Shown: positions 6,781 through 15,373, counted from the first letter of the stretch. The stretch: DNA of 64,000 bases from Clostridium sp. C105KSO13 (GCF_001517425.1 NZ_FBWL01000166.1:1-64000); one strand, 5' to 3'. Program-made: numbers and translations. The notes: generated from the letters alone by a model not told the origin.

Positions 6781-9519
6781 TTATGCCACTAATGCGACAT
6801 TCATTTCCTGTAATATTTTTTCGTATTCATCCCCGAACACGTCATAAAAACCGAGCAGACCTCCCTTACGGTCGAATGGAGTTAAATCCAAATCTTCCGA
6901 CAGAATGCTAAGAGAAGTGGCAATATGGTCTTTAATCAGACGTAGCCAGTCCATTTGTTCTTCGGTAAATTGAATATGTCCGGCATTCCGTTTGAATGTC
7001 CATTGCATGAAGTTATAGTTCACTTTATCCGCAAATGGAGCAAGGGTATCGGAATATCCCATCTCAAAGCGGATGATGGAAATCAAATCTGTCAATTGTG
7101 CCATCGTGCCACGCTTTACCTTATCCGGCTTTTTAATGGCATAGCAATCCCACAGCCGTTCTACGGTGATACCCTTGACCTTCAACTTTTCATAAAGTGA
7201 CTTTAACTGTTCAATTGCCATAGGACGGTCTTTGTAGGCTTCGTTATATACAATACGCATGGCGATAATCTCATCCTTGTTTTCTTCGATAAAATCGTGG
7301 AAGGTAGAGATGATACGGTCAGCATTTTTCTCCTGCTGGGTATCAAATCCGGCAAAAACAACAGAATCAAGATTGATGTTATCGATGATCTGGTCATGGC
7401 TGCGGCGCACATTCTCAATATAATCCCGGACATCAGGGTCATGGAATGGCATGACTGCAGCCTGTATCAGTTCTTTTTGTGCTTTCTGTATCTGCTCATC
7501 TGTTATCTTTGTGGAGCCTGTGTCGGCTTGTGCCTTTGCTATTAGCACATCTTCATCAAAGGCGTTCAGTAGATTTTCCGCAACGGTTCCGGCAGCAGTG
7601 CCGACCTTGGTTTCAAACTGCTTACGTTCTGTCTGAGACATCTGACTGTTTAGGCGGATAACACGGTTTGCAAGAGATGTCAGCGTGTCCTCATCCTTTG
7701 CTCCGAGAGCCACATTCATCATGAGCTCTTTCATACTGACGGTCGGCTTGCGCTCCAGTGGTCTGGTATCGGATTTTTTGGACTTTGTGACACCAACGGC
7801 ATCTACGATAACGAAATGGTCTTTGTTCTCCGTAGCAGAAGGAGTGACCTTCTGCAAATCGTCTTTATTAAGGACACGAGTGCCTCTGCCTTTCATCTGT
7901 TCAAAATAATTCTTGCTGCGTACATCACGCATGAAAATCAAGCATTCAATTGGCTTCACATCCGTTCCTGTTGCAATCATATCTACCGTAACAGCAATAC
8001 GCGGATTGTAATCGTTACGGAAGGAACTGAGGACGGATTCTGGGTTTTCAGCAGAATATGTTATTTTACGACAGAAATCATTTCCTTCGCCAAACTCCTC
8101 ACGGACAATCTGAATGATATCGTCCGCATGGCTGTCGGTCTTGGCAAAGATAAGCGTCTTAGGCACTTCTTTTCTGCGTGGAAATAGTGTCGTAAACAAA
8201 TTTTCCTTAAACGTGCGAATAACTGTGCGTATTTGGCTGGGGTTGACAATATCCCGGTCGAGCTGGGTTGGTGCATAATTTACATCTTCATCCAGCTGTT
8301 TCCAACGCTTAGCTCTGGACAGACGGTCACGGTATTCAATCAGTTGTTTCATCAAATGTGCACCATTCTTGCCCACCTGTGTTTCAATAAGAAAGATGTC
8401 CTCGCCTACATTTACACCATCAATAATCGCCTGTTCACGAGGGTATTCGCTGACGATGTTTTCATTAAAAAAGGCAAAGGTACGATTATCCGGGGTTGCG
8501 GTCAACCCAATGATAAATGCATCAAAATAGGTCAGTATTTGACTCCATACATTGTAAATGGAGCGATGGCATTCATCAACTATAATGCAATCGAAGAATT
8601 CCGGCGGGTACTTTTCGTTATAAACCACTTCTTTGGGTGCTTTGCTGTCTGCGGTCACAAAATCGGCAAAAGATTTCTCCTCGGTAGATTCGTCCAAATC
8701 CTCGCCTTTCAAAATAGAATACATTCTCTGAATGGTGCAAATGCATATTTGAATGTCATTTGGTATGTAGGAATTTTTCAGTCTACGTACACCGTAAAGC
8801 TGCGAAAAGGAGCGTGGGTCATCGGTTGGTGTGTAGGCAAGGAACTCACGCTCTGCCTGTTCGCCCAAACCTCTGGTATCCACAAGGAAAAGGATACGGT
8901 TCATTTTCCCGTATTTTAGCAGTCGATAGGCAGCTGTGATTGCAGTAAAGGTTTTACCTGCACCTGTTGCCATCTGCACCAGTGCTTTTGGGCGATTTTC
9001 TGCAAAGGAATTATCAAGTTCTTTAATAGCATTTACCTGACACTTACGGAATCCCGTTTCATCCAATGTAGGGAAATGCTTCATATTATTGCGGATAGTA
9101 TCCGGCTGCTGAATCAGAGCCAGTAGTGTTTCTGGACGGTGAAAGGAGAATACAGTACGAGAGCGATATTTCACATCTTTATAATCAGTAAACCGAATCA
9201 GCTTATCCGTTGTTTCATAGGCAAAGCGGATGGTGTAATTGTTCTTTATCCATTTGAATGTGCTGTTGGCATAACGTCCGGATTGAACTTCAACATCCGT
9301 GATGGATTCACCTTTCTCTTCTCGTTTGGCTTCAACAACACCTATAGGCTTACCATCCACAAAAAGAGCATAGTCCACATCTCCTGTACTGGTGGGAAAT
9401 TCACGGACTGCGACACCAAGAGCAGCTGATAAATTCAGTTTTTTCATGTCTTGTATTATCCAGCCAGATTGACGTAATTTTTCATCAATCACAAGTCTTG
9501 CTTTTTCTTCTGGTGTCAT
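6781..9519 (-). CDS. Type I restriction endonuclease subunit HsdR
   Basis: This 912-residue motor and nuclease subunit has an N-terminal PD-(D/E)xK nuclease (D47 or D49, then E63-A-K65), Walker A ATGAGKT (184-190), the DECH box (315-318) and a C-terminal EcoEI-type domain. I chose ATG 9519 because GAGGAGG lies just upstream and homology begins at MTPEEKARLVIDEKL; an upstream in-frame ATG at 9594 would overlap the HTH gene by over 70 bases. It is separated from that gene by one base (TGATATG). Operon order is HTH, hsdR, hsdS, membrane protein, small ORF, hsdM. Confidence 0.93.
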   Translation of the reverse strand: MTPEEKARLVIDEKLRQSGWIIQDMKKLNLSAALGVAVREFPTSTGDVDYALFVDGKPIGVVEAKREEKGESITDVEVQSGRYANSTFKWIKNNYTIRFAYETTDKLIRFTDYKDVKYRSRTVFSFHRPETLLALIQQPDTIRNNMKHFPTLDETGFRKCQVNAIKELDNSFAENRPKALVQMATGAGKTFTAITAAYRLLKYGKMNRILFLVDTRGLGEQAEREFLAYTPTDDPRSFSQLYGVRRLKNSYIPNDIQICICTIQRMYSILKGEDLDESTEEKSFADFVTADSKAPKEVVYNEKYPPEFFDCIIVDECHRSIYNVWSQILTYFDAFIIGLTATPDNRTFAFFNENIVSEYPREQAIIDGVNVGEDIFLIETQVGKNGAHLMKQLIEYRDRLSRAKRWKQLDEDVNYAPTQLDRDIVNPSQIRTVIRTFKENLFTTLFPRRKEVPKTLIFAKTDSHADDIIQIVREEFGEGNDFCRKITYSAENPESVLSSFRNDYNPRIAVTVDMIATGTDVKPIECLIFMRDVRSKNYFEQMKGRGTRVLNKDDLQKVTPSATENKDHFVIVDAVGVTKSKKSDTRPLERKPTVSMKELMMNVALGAKDEDTLTSLANRVIRLNSQMSQTERKQFETKVGTAAGTVAENLLNAFDEDVLIAKAQADTGSTKITDEQIQKAQKELIQAAVMPFHDPDVRDYIENVRRSHDQIIDNINLDSVVFAGFDTQQEKNADRIISTFHDFIEENKDEIIAMRIVYNEAYKDRPMAIEQLKSLYEKLKVKGITVERLWDCYAIKKPDKVKRGTMAQLTDLISIIRFEMGYSDTLAPFADKVNYNFMQWTFKRNAGHIQFTEEQMDWLRLIKDHIATSLSILSEDLDLTPFDRKGGLLGFYDVFGDEYEKILQEMNVALVA

Positions 9520-9520
9520 A

Positions 9521-9733
9521 TCACTTGTCCTCCTCATCAACATATTCCATAATGTCCCCGTAGTCGGCATTAAGGGTTTTGCATATTTTCCCAAGGACGG
9601 TAAGAGTGACTTCCTCGTCCCGGCGAAGTTTTGTCATTGTGTTTGGGGCAACGCCAGAGGCTTTCCTCAAATCAGCCTTGCTCATCTTTTTATCAACCAG
9701 TAATTTCCACAAACGATTATATGAAACAGCCAT
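9521..9733 (-). CDS. Cro/CI-type HTH regulator leading the hsd operon
   Basis: This 70-residue protein is a single XRE-type helix-turn-helix domain (KADLRKASGVAPNTMTKLRR holds the recognition helix). It starts after a perfect AAAGGAGG and is the first gene of the R-M operon. A perfect TTCGCA-N6-TGCGAA palindrome overlaps the -35 of the operon promoter, so it probably represses its own operon and delays restriction after entry into a new host. It is comparable in role to C proteins but is not a recognised member of that family. Confidence 0.87.
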   Translation of the reverse strand: MAVSYNRLWKLLVDKKMSKADLRKASGVAPNTMTKLRRDEEVTLTVLGKICKTLNADYGDIMEYVDEEDK

Positions 9734-9762
9734 GTTTGCCTCCTTTGCACATCATAATACAC

Positions 9763-9802
9763 AGTATAGCACGATTTGACACAATTCGCAAGACTATGCG
9801 AA
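9763..9802 (-). promoter_or_regulatory. hsd operon promoter with palindromic operator
   Basis: On the minus strand TTGCGA (9786-9791) and TATACT (9763-9768) are 17 bases apart. The palindrome TTCGCA-N6-TGCGAA (9785-9802) covers the -35 box and is the likely site of the HTH protein. Confidence 0.8.
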
Positions 9803-9840
9803 AGTTTAGCAAGGGAACGAATTGTAAATTTATTGAGAAT

Positions 9841-9945
9841 TGGTTGCCACATGGGGGTGGTCAAATCTCCAGTACCTTATCTGCCAAAGACCGACGCCCC
9901 CTCAAACGTGAATTTTCGCAGAATTAAACAGGGGGGATTCCCTAA
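9841..9945. repeat. Noncoding block A, diverged copy of the block at 13894-13990
   Basis: This roughly 100-base block shares the order of motifs GGGGyGGTCAA, TCTCCA, CGCA, ATT and AAxAGGGG with a second block 4 kb away in the same orientation. Such G-rich plus nick-like motifs suggest an oriT or replication signal, but no relaxase is encoded nearby. Confidence 0.5.
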
Positions 9946-9952
9946 TATATAG

Positions 9953-9997
9953 AAATGGCTGAAAACACCTGTATTTACAGTGCTTTCAGCCATTTTC
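9953..9997. terminator. Strong hairpin at the 3' end of the XRE repressor gene
   Basis: AAATGGCTGAAA (9953-9964) pairs perfectly with TTTCAGCCATTT (9984-9995), with an inner CTGT-attt-ACAG helix. T-rich DNA flanks both sides. The only gene reading into it is the minus-strand repressor. Confidence 0.75.
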
Positions 9998-10055
9998 TTT
10001 TGCGTATTTGTCCGCAGTATTGTATAAAAATAGGTCAATTTCTTAGGCGAAATGC

Positions 10056-10520
10056 TTATTTTGTGACCGCTTTAATATTGACCGCACACACAAAACTGTC
10101 ATCGTCTGCCATCACTCCCTGCTGAATGCAGCGGTTCTTCTCTTCCTTATAAAGAGCGAGCAATGACTTTCTTGCAAAACTGTCCATCCGGGCAAAGTCA
10201 GAGCAGAACTGCTGCAGTGTGCTGTTCAGCCAGTCTGCATCCTGTTCCTTATCCATTGCAAGGCTTGTTTCTGCCATGTCTTGGATATCTGCTTCTGTAG
10301 CATCCTGCATTGGAGTGGCATCATCCGACTGTGCAATCAGATAATCCATGCGTACATGGAACAATTCACACATGGTGTCGAGCATCTCAAAGCTGGGTCT
10401 GCGACTGCCGATTTCCCATGCAGATACCGTTCCCTTTGCTACTTTCAGTTCTTCCGCAAGTGTTCCCTGCGTGAATCCATTCTTTTTTCTGATTTCTTTA
10501 ATTCTTTCACCAATCGTCAT
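10056..10520 (-). CDS. XRE-family transcriptional repressor of the element
   Basis: This 154-residue protein has an N-terminal helix-turn-helix (residues 3-58, with FTQGTLAEELKVAKGTVSAW) and an acidic C-terminal region of unknown type. It faces the excisionase-like gene across a 225-base region with two mirror-image promoters and repeated GATGTAC half-sites, the layout of a CI/Cro-like switch. It probably represses excision and replication genes of the element. No RecA-type cleavage domain is evident, so the inducing signal is unclear. Confidence 0.88.
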   Translation of the reverse strand: MTIGERIKEIRKKNGFTQGTLAEELKVAKGTVSAWEIGSRRPSFEMLDTMCELFHVRMDYLIAQSDDATPMQDATEADIQDMAETSLAMDKEQDADWLNSTLQQFCSDFARMDSFARKSLLALYKEEKNRCIQQGVMADDDSFVCAVNIKAVTK

Positions 10521-10579
10521 AGCTTGTCACCTCGTTATATATTTTCGCATATCGTTGTATCTCGTTTGCTTCTGTCCTA

Positions 10580-10608
10580 ATAGTATCACTCAATGTTGCA
10601 CTTGTCAA
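10580..10608 (-). promoter_or_regulatory. Repressor-gene promoter
   Basis: On the minus strand TTGACA (10603-10608) and TACTAT (10580-10585) are 17 bases apart. The flanking text GCATTGACAAGTgCA mirrors that of the divergent promoter. Confidence 0.8.
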
Positions 10609-10662
10609 TGCAATATGATGTACTTTTTACAATTTATTCATCATTTTGTCTTACTTAAAGCA

Positions 10663-10691
10663 TTGACAAGTACATCTTGATGTAGTATTAT
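10663..10691 (+). promoter_or_regulatory. Excision/replication operon promoter with internal operator
   Basis: TTGACA (10663-10668) and TATTAT (10686-10691) are 17 bases apart. The perfect palindrome TACATC-tt-GATGTA (10671-10684) fills the spacer, and GATGTAC half-sites recur at 10617-10623 and 10714-10720. Repressor binding here would block RNA polymerase directly. Confidence 0.85.
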
Positions 10692-10745
10692 TATATCAAA
10701 AGTATGACAGTATGATGTACTTGAGTATAGGAAGGAGGAAGAAAG

Positions 10746-10958
10746 ATGGATATGAAACAACCTAATATGATGACCGTGAGAGAAGTTGCGAAAACAGGAT
10801 TGCTCTCGGAACACGCTCTTCGCATTATGCTGAAAGCCGGGAAACTTCCGGCAATCTATATCGGAAAGAAAGCACTCATCAATTATGACAAGCTGTGCGA
10901 GCAGTTATCCGCTTTGGGAGAAGATGCGGAAAACCAGTCTGATTCGATATGGTACTAA
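10746..10958 (+). CDS. Excisionase-like HTH DNA-binding protein
   Basis: This 70-residue protein resembles the excisionase/HTH_17 group (MMTVREVAKTGLLSEHALR, then a wing-like GKLPAIYIGKKALI). Such proteins bend att DNA or regulate element genes. It is the first gene under the operator-controlled promoter and precedes the primase by 39 bases. The ATG follows AAGGAGG. Serine recombinases often need a directionality factor, and this is the best local candidate, but its role is inferred from family and position. Confidence 0.75.
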   Translation: MDMKQPNMMTVREVAKTGLLSEHALRIMLKAGKLPAIYIGKKALINYDKLCEQLSALGEDAENQSDSIWY

Positions 10959-10997
10959 TCTGTACGCCATTACTTATAAGGAAAGGAGGCAAGCCGA

Positions 10998-13292
10998 ATG
11001 CCGGAAGAAACGAAAAATCCCATGCAGGAACTGATGGATAGGAAGATATGGTTCCTGTGGATATGGAGCAAGGATAAAAATGGCAATCCCACCAAAAAGC
11101 CAATCGCAGCGAATGGTGGTGCAACGGGTACAGACGATGCCCATAGTGGCACATGGGTGACCTATGATGAAGCGGTAACTGCAATGCGTGAACGTGGCTC
11201 TGCCGGAGTCGGTTTCAAAATCCCCAAAGGATACTTCTTTCTGGACATTGACCATAAGGAACTGAACGACCCTTTTGTGCAGATGATGTTGAAACGCTTT
11301 AACAGCTATACGGAATATTCCCAAAGTGGCAACGGCATCCACATCTATGGAAAAGTCGATATTGCCAGCATCCCTACCTATATCGATGATAAAGGCAAGG
11401 AAAAGCTGGACAGACAATTCTATATGAAAAATCCCCACAACGATACCGAGCAGTATTTCGGAGGACTTACCAACCGATTCGCCTGTTATACAGGCAGTGT
11501 GATATTGGATACGGCACTGAATGACTGCACACAGGCTGTCCTTACCACCTTGGATAAGGATATGCGCAGAAAGCAGAAAAAGAAATACAGTGCCAAACGT
11601 GACGGTGATGAGGATGTATACCGCATTATCGAAGCACTGCACAAACAGAAGAATGGTGAGAAATTCGCCATACTGTTTGATGATGGTGACATCAGCGGAT
11701 ATGGCAATGACGATTCTGCTGCGGATTGTGCGCTCTGTTCTCTTATCGCATTTCGCACCGGGGACGACCCAGAACTGATCGATGCCATATTCCGTCTGTC
11801 CGCTCTGATGCGTGAAAAGTGGAATCGGGACGATTACCGGGAACTGACCATCAACGCAGCACTAGAAGCCTGTCATGGTGTGTTTCATCGTTCGGTAATG
11901 CCAGCCCCGGAATTTATCAAATTCAACCGTTCCGGGATTGCAGCGGTGAGTGTGCCTCTGCTTGCAAAATATGTACGAGAGCATCTCCAATACCTTATAG
12001 TCCGTGACAACACCAATGGCGGCACCATCATCTATGTGTACGAAAACGGCTGTTACAGGCTGTGTGGCAAGGATAACTTCAAGGGTATCATCAAAGGGTA
12101 CATTACCGATTATGATGAGGAACTTCTCCGTATGGCTGATGTAGCTGCCTGTATCGAGCATTTGACCACCGACCTTAATACACTGACCAACGATGACCTC
12201 AATGCCGATGAAGACCTCATCAATGTGGCAAACGGTCTGCTCCGGCTGTCAGATTTAACGCTCCTGCCACACTCCCCGGAGGTATTCAGCACCATACAGA
12301 TTCCCTGTGAATGGCATGGAACTCCAAGTGCAACGCCTACCTTTGACGGCTATATTTCCACACTGACTAATCATGATAAGGCGGTGGAAAATCTGCTGTT
12401 GGAATTCATCGGTGCAGTGTTCTCCAATGTAAAAGGCTGGCGAATGAAGAAATCACTGTTCCTTTATGGCAAGGGAGATACAGGTAAATCACAGCTAAAA
12501 AGTCTGGTGGAGCTGATGCTTGGAAAAGGATATTTCATCGGCATCGACCTTGCCGAAATCGAAGCACGGTTTGGCACTGCCAATCTCTATGGCAAGCGTC
12601 TGGCTGGCAGTTCTGACATGAGTTTTGTAACCGTCAGCGAATTAAAGACCTTCAAGAAGTGTACAGGCGGTGACAGTCTGTTTGCAGAGTTCAAGGGGCA
12701 GAACGCTTTTGAATTCATATACAACGGTCTACTGTGGTTTTGCATGAACCGTCTGCCGAAGTTTGGCGGTGATGATGGCGAGTGGGTATACAACCGTATC
12801 ATGCAGGTGGAATGCCTTAATGTGATACCACCAAAACAGCAGGACAAGCATCTGCTTGAAAAGATGTATGCGGAACGGGAAGGCATCTTCTACAAGGCGG
12901 TGATGGCATTTCGCAATGTTATCGGCAACGGCTACCGTTTTACAGAGCCGGACAGCATCGCACAGGCAAGGCAGAATTACCGCGATACTAACAGCACCAT
13001 CATTTCCTTCTTTGAAGAATGCATGGCAGAACGCAGTGACAGCAAGATATCCGACACTTGGACAACGGGTCGCATCTTCAAAGCATACAAGGCTTGGTGC
13101 AAGGATAACAACAACGGGTATGCCAAGACAGCACGGGAGTTCCGTGATGAATTGGCTGACCACCTCGGCACGACCTTTCAGGCTATGGTTGTCAGACGTG
13201 GAACAGGCGGTACCTTCTACAGAGATTACACACTCTCCGAGGATGCCGTAGAACAGTTTAGGGGGTGTGGCTATGATGACTTTCTCGTTTAG
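10998..13292 (+). CDS. Primase/helicase replication protein (prim-pol plus D5/P4 helicase)
   Basis: This 764-residue protein joins an N-terminal AEP-like primase-polymerase region (metal motif FFLDIDHKE near residues 75-85) to a D5_N domain and a superfamily 3 helicase with Walker A GKGDTGKS (about 490-500). Phage satellites and plasmids use such proteins to start their own replication. The ATG follows AAAGGAGG. The gene ends at the first repeat of the GTGACAG array, a likely origin for it. Confidence 0.9.
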   Translation: MPEETKNPMQELMDRKIWFLWIWSKDKNGNPTKKPIAANGGATGTDDAHSGTWVTYDEAVTAMRERGSAGVGFKIPKGYFFLDIDHKELNDPFVQMMLKRFNSYTEYSQSGNGIHIYGKVDIASIPTYIDDKGKEKLDRQFYMKNPHNDTEQYFGGLTNRFACYTGSVILDTALNDCTQAVLTTLDKDMRRKQKKKYSAKRDGDEDVYRIIEALHKQKNGEKFAILFDDGDISGYGNDDSAADCALCSLIAFRTGDDPELIDAIFRLSALMREKWNRDDYRELTINAALEACHGVFHRSVMPAPEFIKFNRSGIAAVSVPLLAKYVREHLQYLIVRDNTNGGTIIYVYENGCYRLCGKDNFKGIIKGYITDYDEELLRMADVAACIEHLTTDLNTLTNDDLNADEDLINVANGLLRLSDLTLLPHSPEVFSTIQIPCEWHGTPSATPTFDGYISTLTNHDKAVENLLLEFIGAVFSNVKGWRMKKSLFLYGKGDTGKSQLKSLVELMLGKGYFIGIDLAEIEARFGTANLYGKRLAGSSDMSFVTVSELKTFKKCTGGDSLFAEFKGQNAFEFIYNGLLWFCMNRLPKFGGDDGEWVYNRIMQVECLNVIPPKQQDKHLLEKMYAEREGIFYKAVMAFRNVIGNGYRFTEPDSIAQARQNYRDTNSTIISFFEECMAERSDSKISDTWTTGRIFKAYKAWCKDNNNGYAKTAREFRDELADHLGTTFQAMVVRRGTGGTFYRDYTLSEDAVEQFRGCGYDDFLV

Positions 13293-13608
13293 TGACAGTA
13301 GTGACAGTACAGTGACAGTTCATGTGCACAACAGTCACTGCAATAAACACCCATTCCACAAGGGTTTAAGGCACTTTGGTGACAGTAGTGACAGTTCTTT
13401 CAACTCAAGAGCCAAGAAAAAAATCTTTGTATGCAGTAGGCAGGTATGGGTACAAGGTACAAAGATTATTGAGCGTGTGAGCAAATCAAAAGTTCTGTCA
13501 CTACTGTCACTAAAGCAGTGCAAATGCCCATTCTGTAAGGGATTTCTTTAGTGACAGTTGCAAAAAGAACTGTCACTGGAACTGTCACTAAATCGCAGGA
13601 ACTGTCAC
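13292..13608. repeat. Iteron-like array of eleven GTGACAG heptamers
   Basis: Direct copies start at 13292, 13301, 13312, 13379, 13388 and 13551. Inverted copies (CTGTCAC) start at 13495, 13504, 13570, 13582 and 13602. Three pairs have the same 9-base pitch, making a 17-base unit GTGACAGTAGTGACAGT used twice forward and once inverted. The position right after the primase gene suggests a replication origin. A frame through the array (13267-13551) has no good RBS and encodes low-complexity DSSDS text. Confidence 0.75.
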
Positions 13609-13657
13609 CAAAATACAGACAGCGCTGATATGCGCAGTCAGAAAGGAGGCAAATGCC

Positions 13658-13903
13658 ATGAGAATTATGGATATTGATGAGAACACCAAGTTTCGTCCGA
13701 TTGACTTTGACACTGACCGCTATGTCGGCATGAGTGTAATCAACCGTAAGGATGATGCCCCTGTGCTTATCATGATGAGCAAGTCCAGCAACCCACCGCA
13801 CTACATGGTCATGGATGGGATGTACAAGCAGATGTACTATCTGCGATATGCAGATGCAGTGGACTACTGCAAGCGTATGGGATACATCCGTTCCCGCAAT
13901 TGA
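13658..13903 (+). CDS. Small element protein of unknown function
   Basis: This 81-residue soluble protein starts after AAAGGAGG. It has an acidic start (MRIMDIDENTKFRPIDFD) and a C-terminal helix rich in Tyr and Arg. I do not recognise a family. It sits between the iteron array and noncoding block B, in the same direction as the primase, so it probably belongs to the replication and packaging part of the element. Confidence 0.65.
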   Translation: MRIMDIDENTKFRPIDFDTDRYVGMSVINRKDDAPVLIMMSKSSNPPHYMVMDGMYKQMYYLRYADAVDYCKRMGYIRSRN

Positions 13904-13990
13904 CCATAGGGGCGGTCAACATCTCCACTGCTGTTATAGCGGAAAACGGGGCAATGCTCTCACGCACAAAATCGCAAATTCAAAAGGGGT
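13894..13990. repeat. Noncoding block B, diverged copy of the block at 9841-9945
   Basis: GGGGCGGTCAAC, ATCTCCA, TCGCAAATT and AAAAGGGG occur in the same order and spacing class as in block A. It lies in the gap between two small genes. It may be oriT-like or a packaging or replication signal. Confidence 0.5.
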
Positions 13991-14036
13991 ATTAAAACCC
14001 TATCACACAAAACCACATTTTAAGGAGGAAAATACT

Positions 14037-14345
14037 ATGATTTATCCAATTATTGCAAACAAAAAGAACAACATCTTACACACCCATCATTCGTCCTACT
14101 CGGATGAATATGCACAGAGAATGTGTAACCTGTATCTTTCCGATGAAATCCACAGAGATGACGAAGGAAAGCTGCACAAGTATTATCGTCTCCATGCCAA
14201 AGAACCTCACAGCATCGAGGATGCTCTTGCTTATGACATCTTATGCCCGGAATGTGCAAACAGAGGAAAGCTCAAGCAGATTGGCAGGGTACTGAACTAC
14301 AATGACCTCGGACTGTACAGATGTCCGTTTTGTGACAAGAAATAA
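14037..14345 (+). CDS. Small zinc-ribbon protein
   Basis: This 102-residue protein ends with two CxxC knuckles, CPEC and CPFC, about 30 residues apart, typical of a zinc ribbon that binds nucleic acid or protein. The N-terminal half is charged and Tyr/His-rich. The ATG at 14037 follows TAAGGAGG; the open frame extends further upstream but without an RBS. It lies 14 bases before the capsid gene, so the two are probably co-transcribed. Function is not known. Confidence 0.75.
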   Translation: MIYPIIANKKNNILHTHHSSYSDEYAQRMCNLYLSDEIHRDDEGKLHKYYRLHAKEPHSIEDALAYDILCPECANRGKLKQIGRVLNYNDLGLYRCPFCDKK

Positions 14346-14359
14346 GGAGGAACACGATT

Positions 14360-15298
14360 ATGAATACAACAATGAAAACAAAGGTCTATGCCGGAGAGCC
14401 GGAGTATGACAAAAACTTCTGGGATGTAATGCGTGGCAAGGAACACTGCATTGATAAAATCGCCAAGGGGCGTAACTCCCAGACCGACACCTATGCCGTT
14501 CCTGCTCATGCCAACAATAAATTCGGTAAGGCAATCGAGGGCAAGAGCCTGTTCCGTCAAATCGGTACAGCCTTTAATGCCTATGAAGCCGGATACCGTA
14601 TCTTTGCTAAGGACTGTAATGATCTTGCAGCCTTTGTGCCGGAAGGTGGCATGATTCCGATTTATGAGGGAATGAATGATTTCACCACCACCGTAGTGGA
14701 AAGCTGGAAACTCGCAGCCTTTGTAAAGTTCGATGAGGATTTCATCCATGATGCCACCTTCGATATTGAGAACTATCTGGTGGAGCGTTTTGCAAAGAAC
14801 TTCGGCAAAGCTGAAACCAACGCATTCATCAATGGCACTGGCGAACAGATACCGACAGGTATTCTTCATGAAAGCAAGGGCGCAGATGTGGCTCTGACCA
14901 CGGATGCCCTTACTTATGACAATATCATCAGTTTGTACTTCTCCGTTAAGTCGGAGTATCGTGCCAACGCAGTGTGGCTCATGAACGATGAAACCGCTAT
15001 GGCACTCCGCAAGCTGAAAGATGCCGATGGCAATTACCTGTGGCACAGTACCGATGATACTATCTTTGGAAAAAAGGTCATCATTTCTGAATTCATGCCA
15101 AACGCAGAACCAGGCAAAAAGCCTGTTGCCTTTGGTGATTTCAGCTACTACTGGGTCATCAGCCGTAGTCCAGTTAGTGTCCGCGCCATCAAGGAAAAAT
15201 TTGTGGTGTTAGACCAGATTGGCTATCTTGCCTTTGAGTTCATTGATGGCAAGCTGGTACGCTCCGAAGCAATCAAGGTCATTGCGATGACCGAATAA
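14360..15298 (+). CDS. HK97-fold phage major capsid protein
   Basis: This 312-residue protein resembles phage major capsid proteins of the HK97 fold, including FVPEGGMIPIYEG, the long helix region with NYLVERFAKNFGKAETNAFI, NGTGEQIPTGIL, and a C-terminal strand region. It lacks the long N-terminal scaffolding (delta) region of many relatives. No portal, protease, terminase or tail gene accompanies it. It may build a small capsid for the element in a helper-dependent way, be an encapsulin-like shell, or be a relic. The intact frame and good RBS (AAGGAGG) argue against simple decay. Confidence 0.85.
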   Translation: MNTTMKTKVYAGEPEYDKNFWDVMRGKEHCIDKIAKGRNSQTDTYAVPAHANNKFGKAIEGKSLFRQIGTAFNAYEAGYRIFAKDCNDLAAFVPEGGMIPIYEGMNDFTTTVVESWKLAAFVKFDEDFIHDATFDIENYLVERFAKNFGKAETNAFINGTGEQIPTGILHESKGADVALTTDALTYDNIISLYFSVKSEYRANAVWLMNDETAMALRKLKDADGNYLWHSTDDTIFGKKVIISEFMPNAEPGKKPVAFGDFSYYWVISRSPVSVRAIKEKFVVLDQIGYLAFEFIDGKLVRSEAIKVIAMTE

Positions 15299-15373
15299 AC
15301 AATTGGCACTGCCTGTGGTGGATAGTCTTTCTGCCACAGGCGGATGCCTTATCTGATAGAAAGAGGTGGGATT

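Noticed and set aside
8233-8919. 228-residue frame opposite hsdR
   Set aside because: It is fully antisense to conserved helicase sequence, with no RBS and no family-like motifs.
9519-9594. Longer HsdR N-terminus
   Set aside because: An in-frame ATG at 9594 would overlap the HTH gene and has no RBS, whereas ATG 9519 has GAGGAGG and matches the family start.
10974-11642. 222-residue frame opposite the primase N-terminus
   Set aside because: It is an antisense shadow rich in Ile, Phe and His with no start signals.
13267-13551. 94-residue frame after the primase gene
   Set aside because: It overlaps the primase end, has no good RBS, and its DSSDS-rich text is just the GTGACAG array read in frame. 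The array is better explained as an origin.
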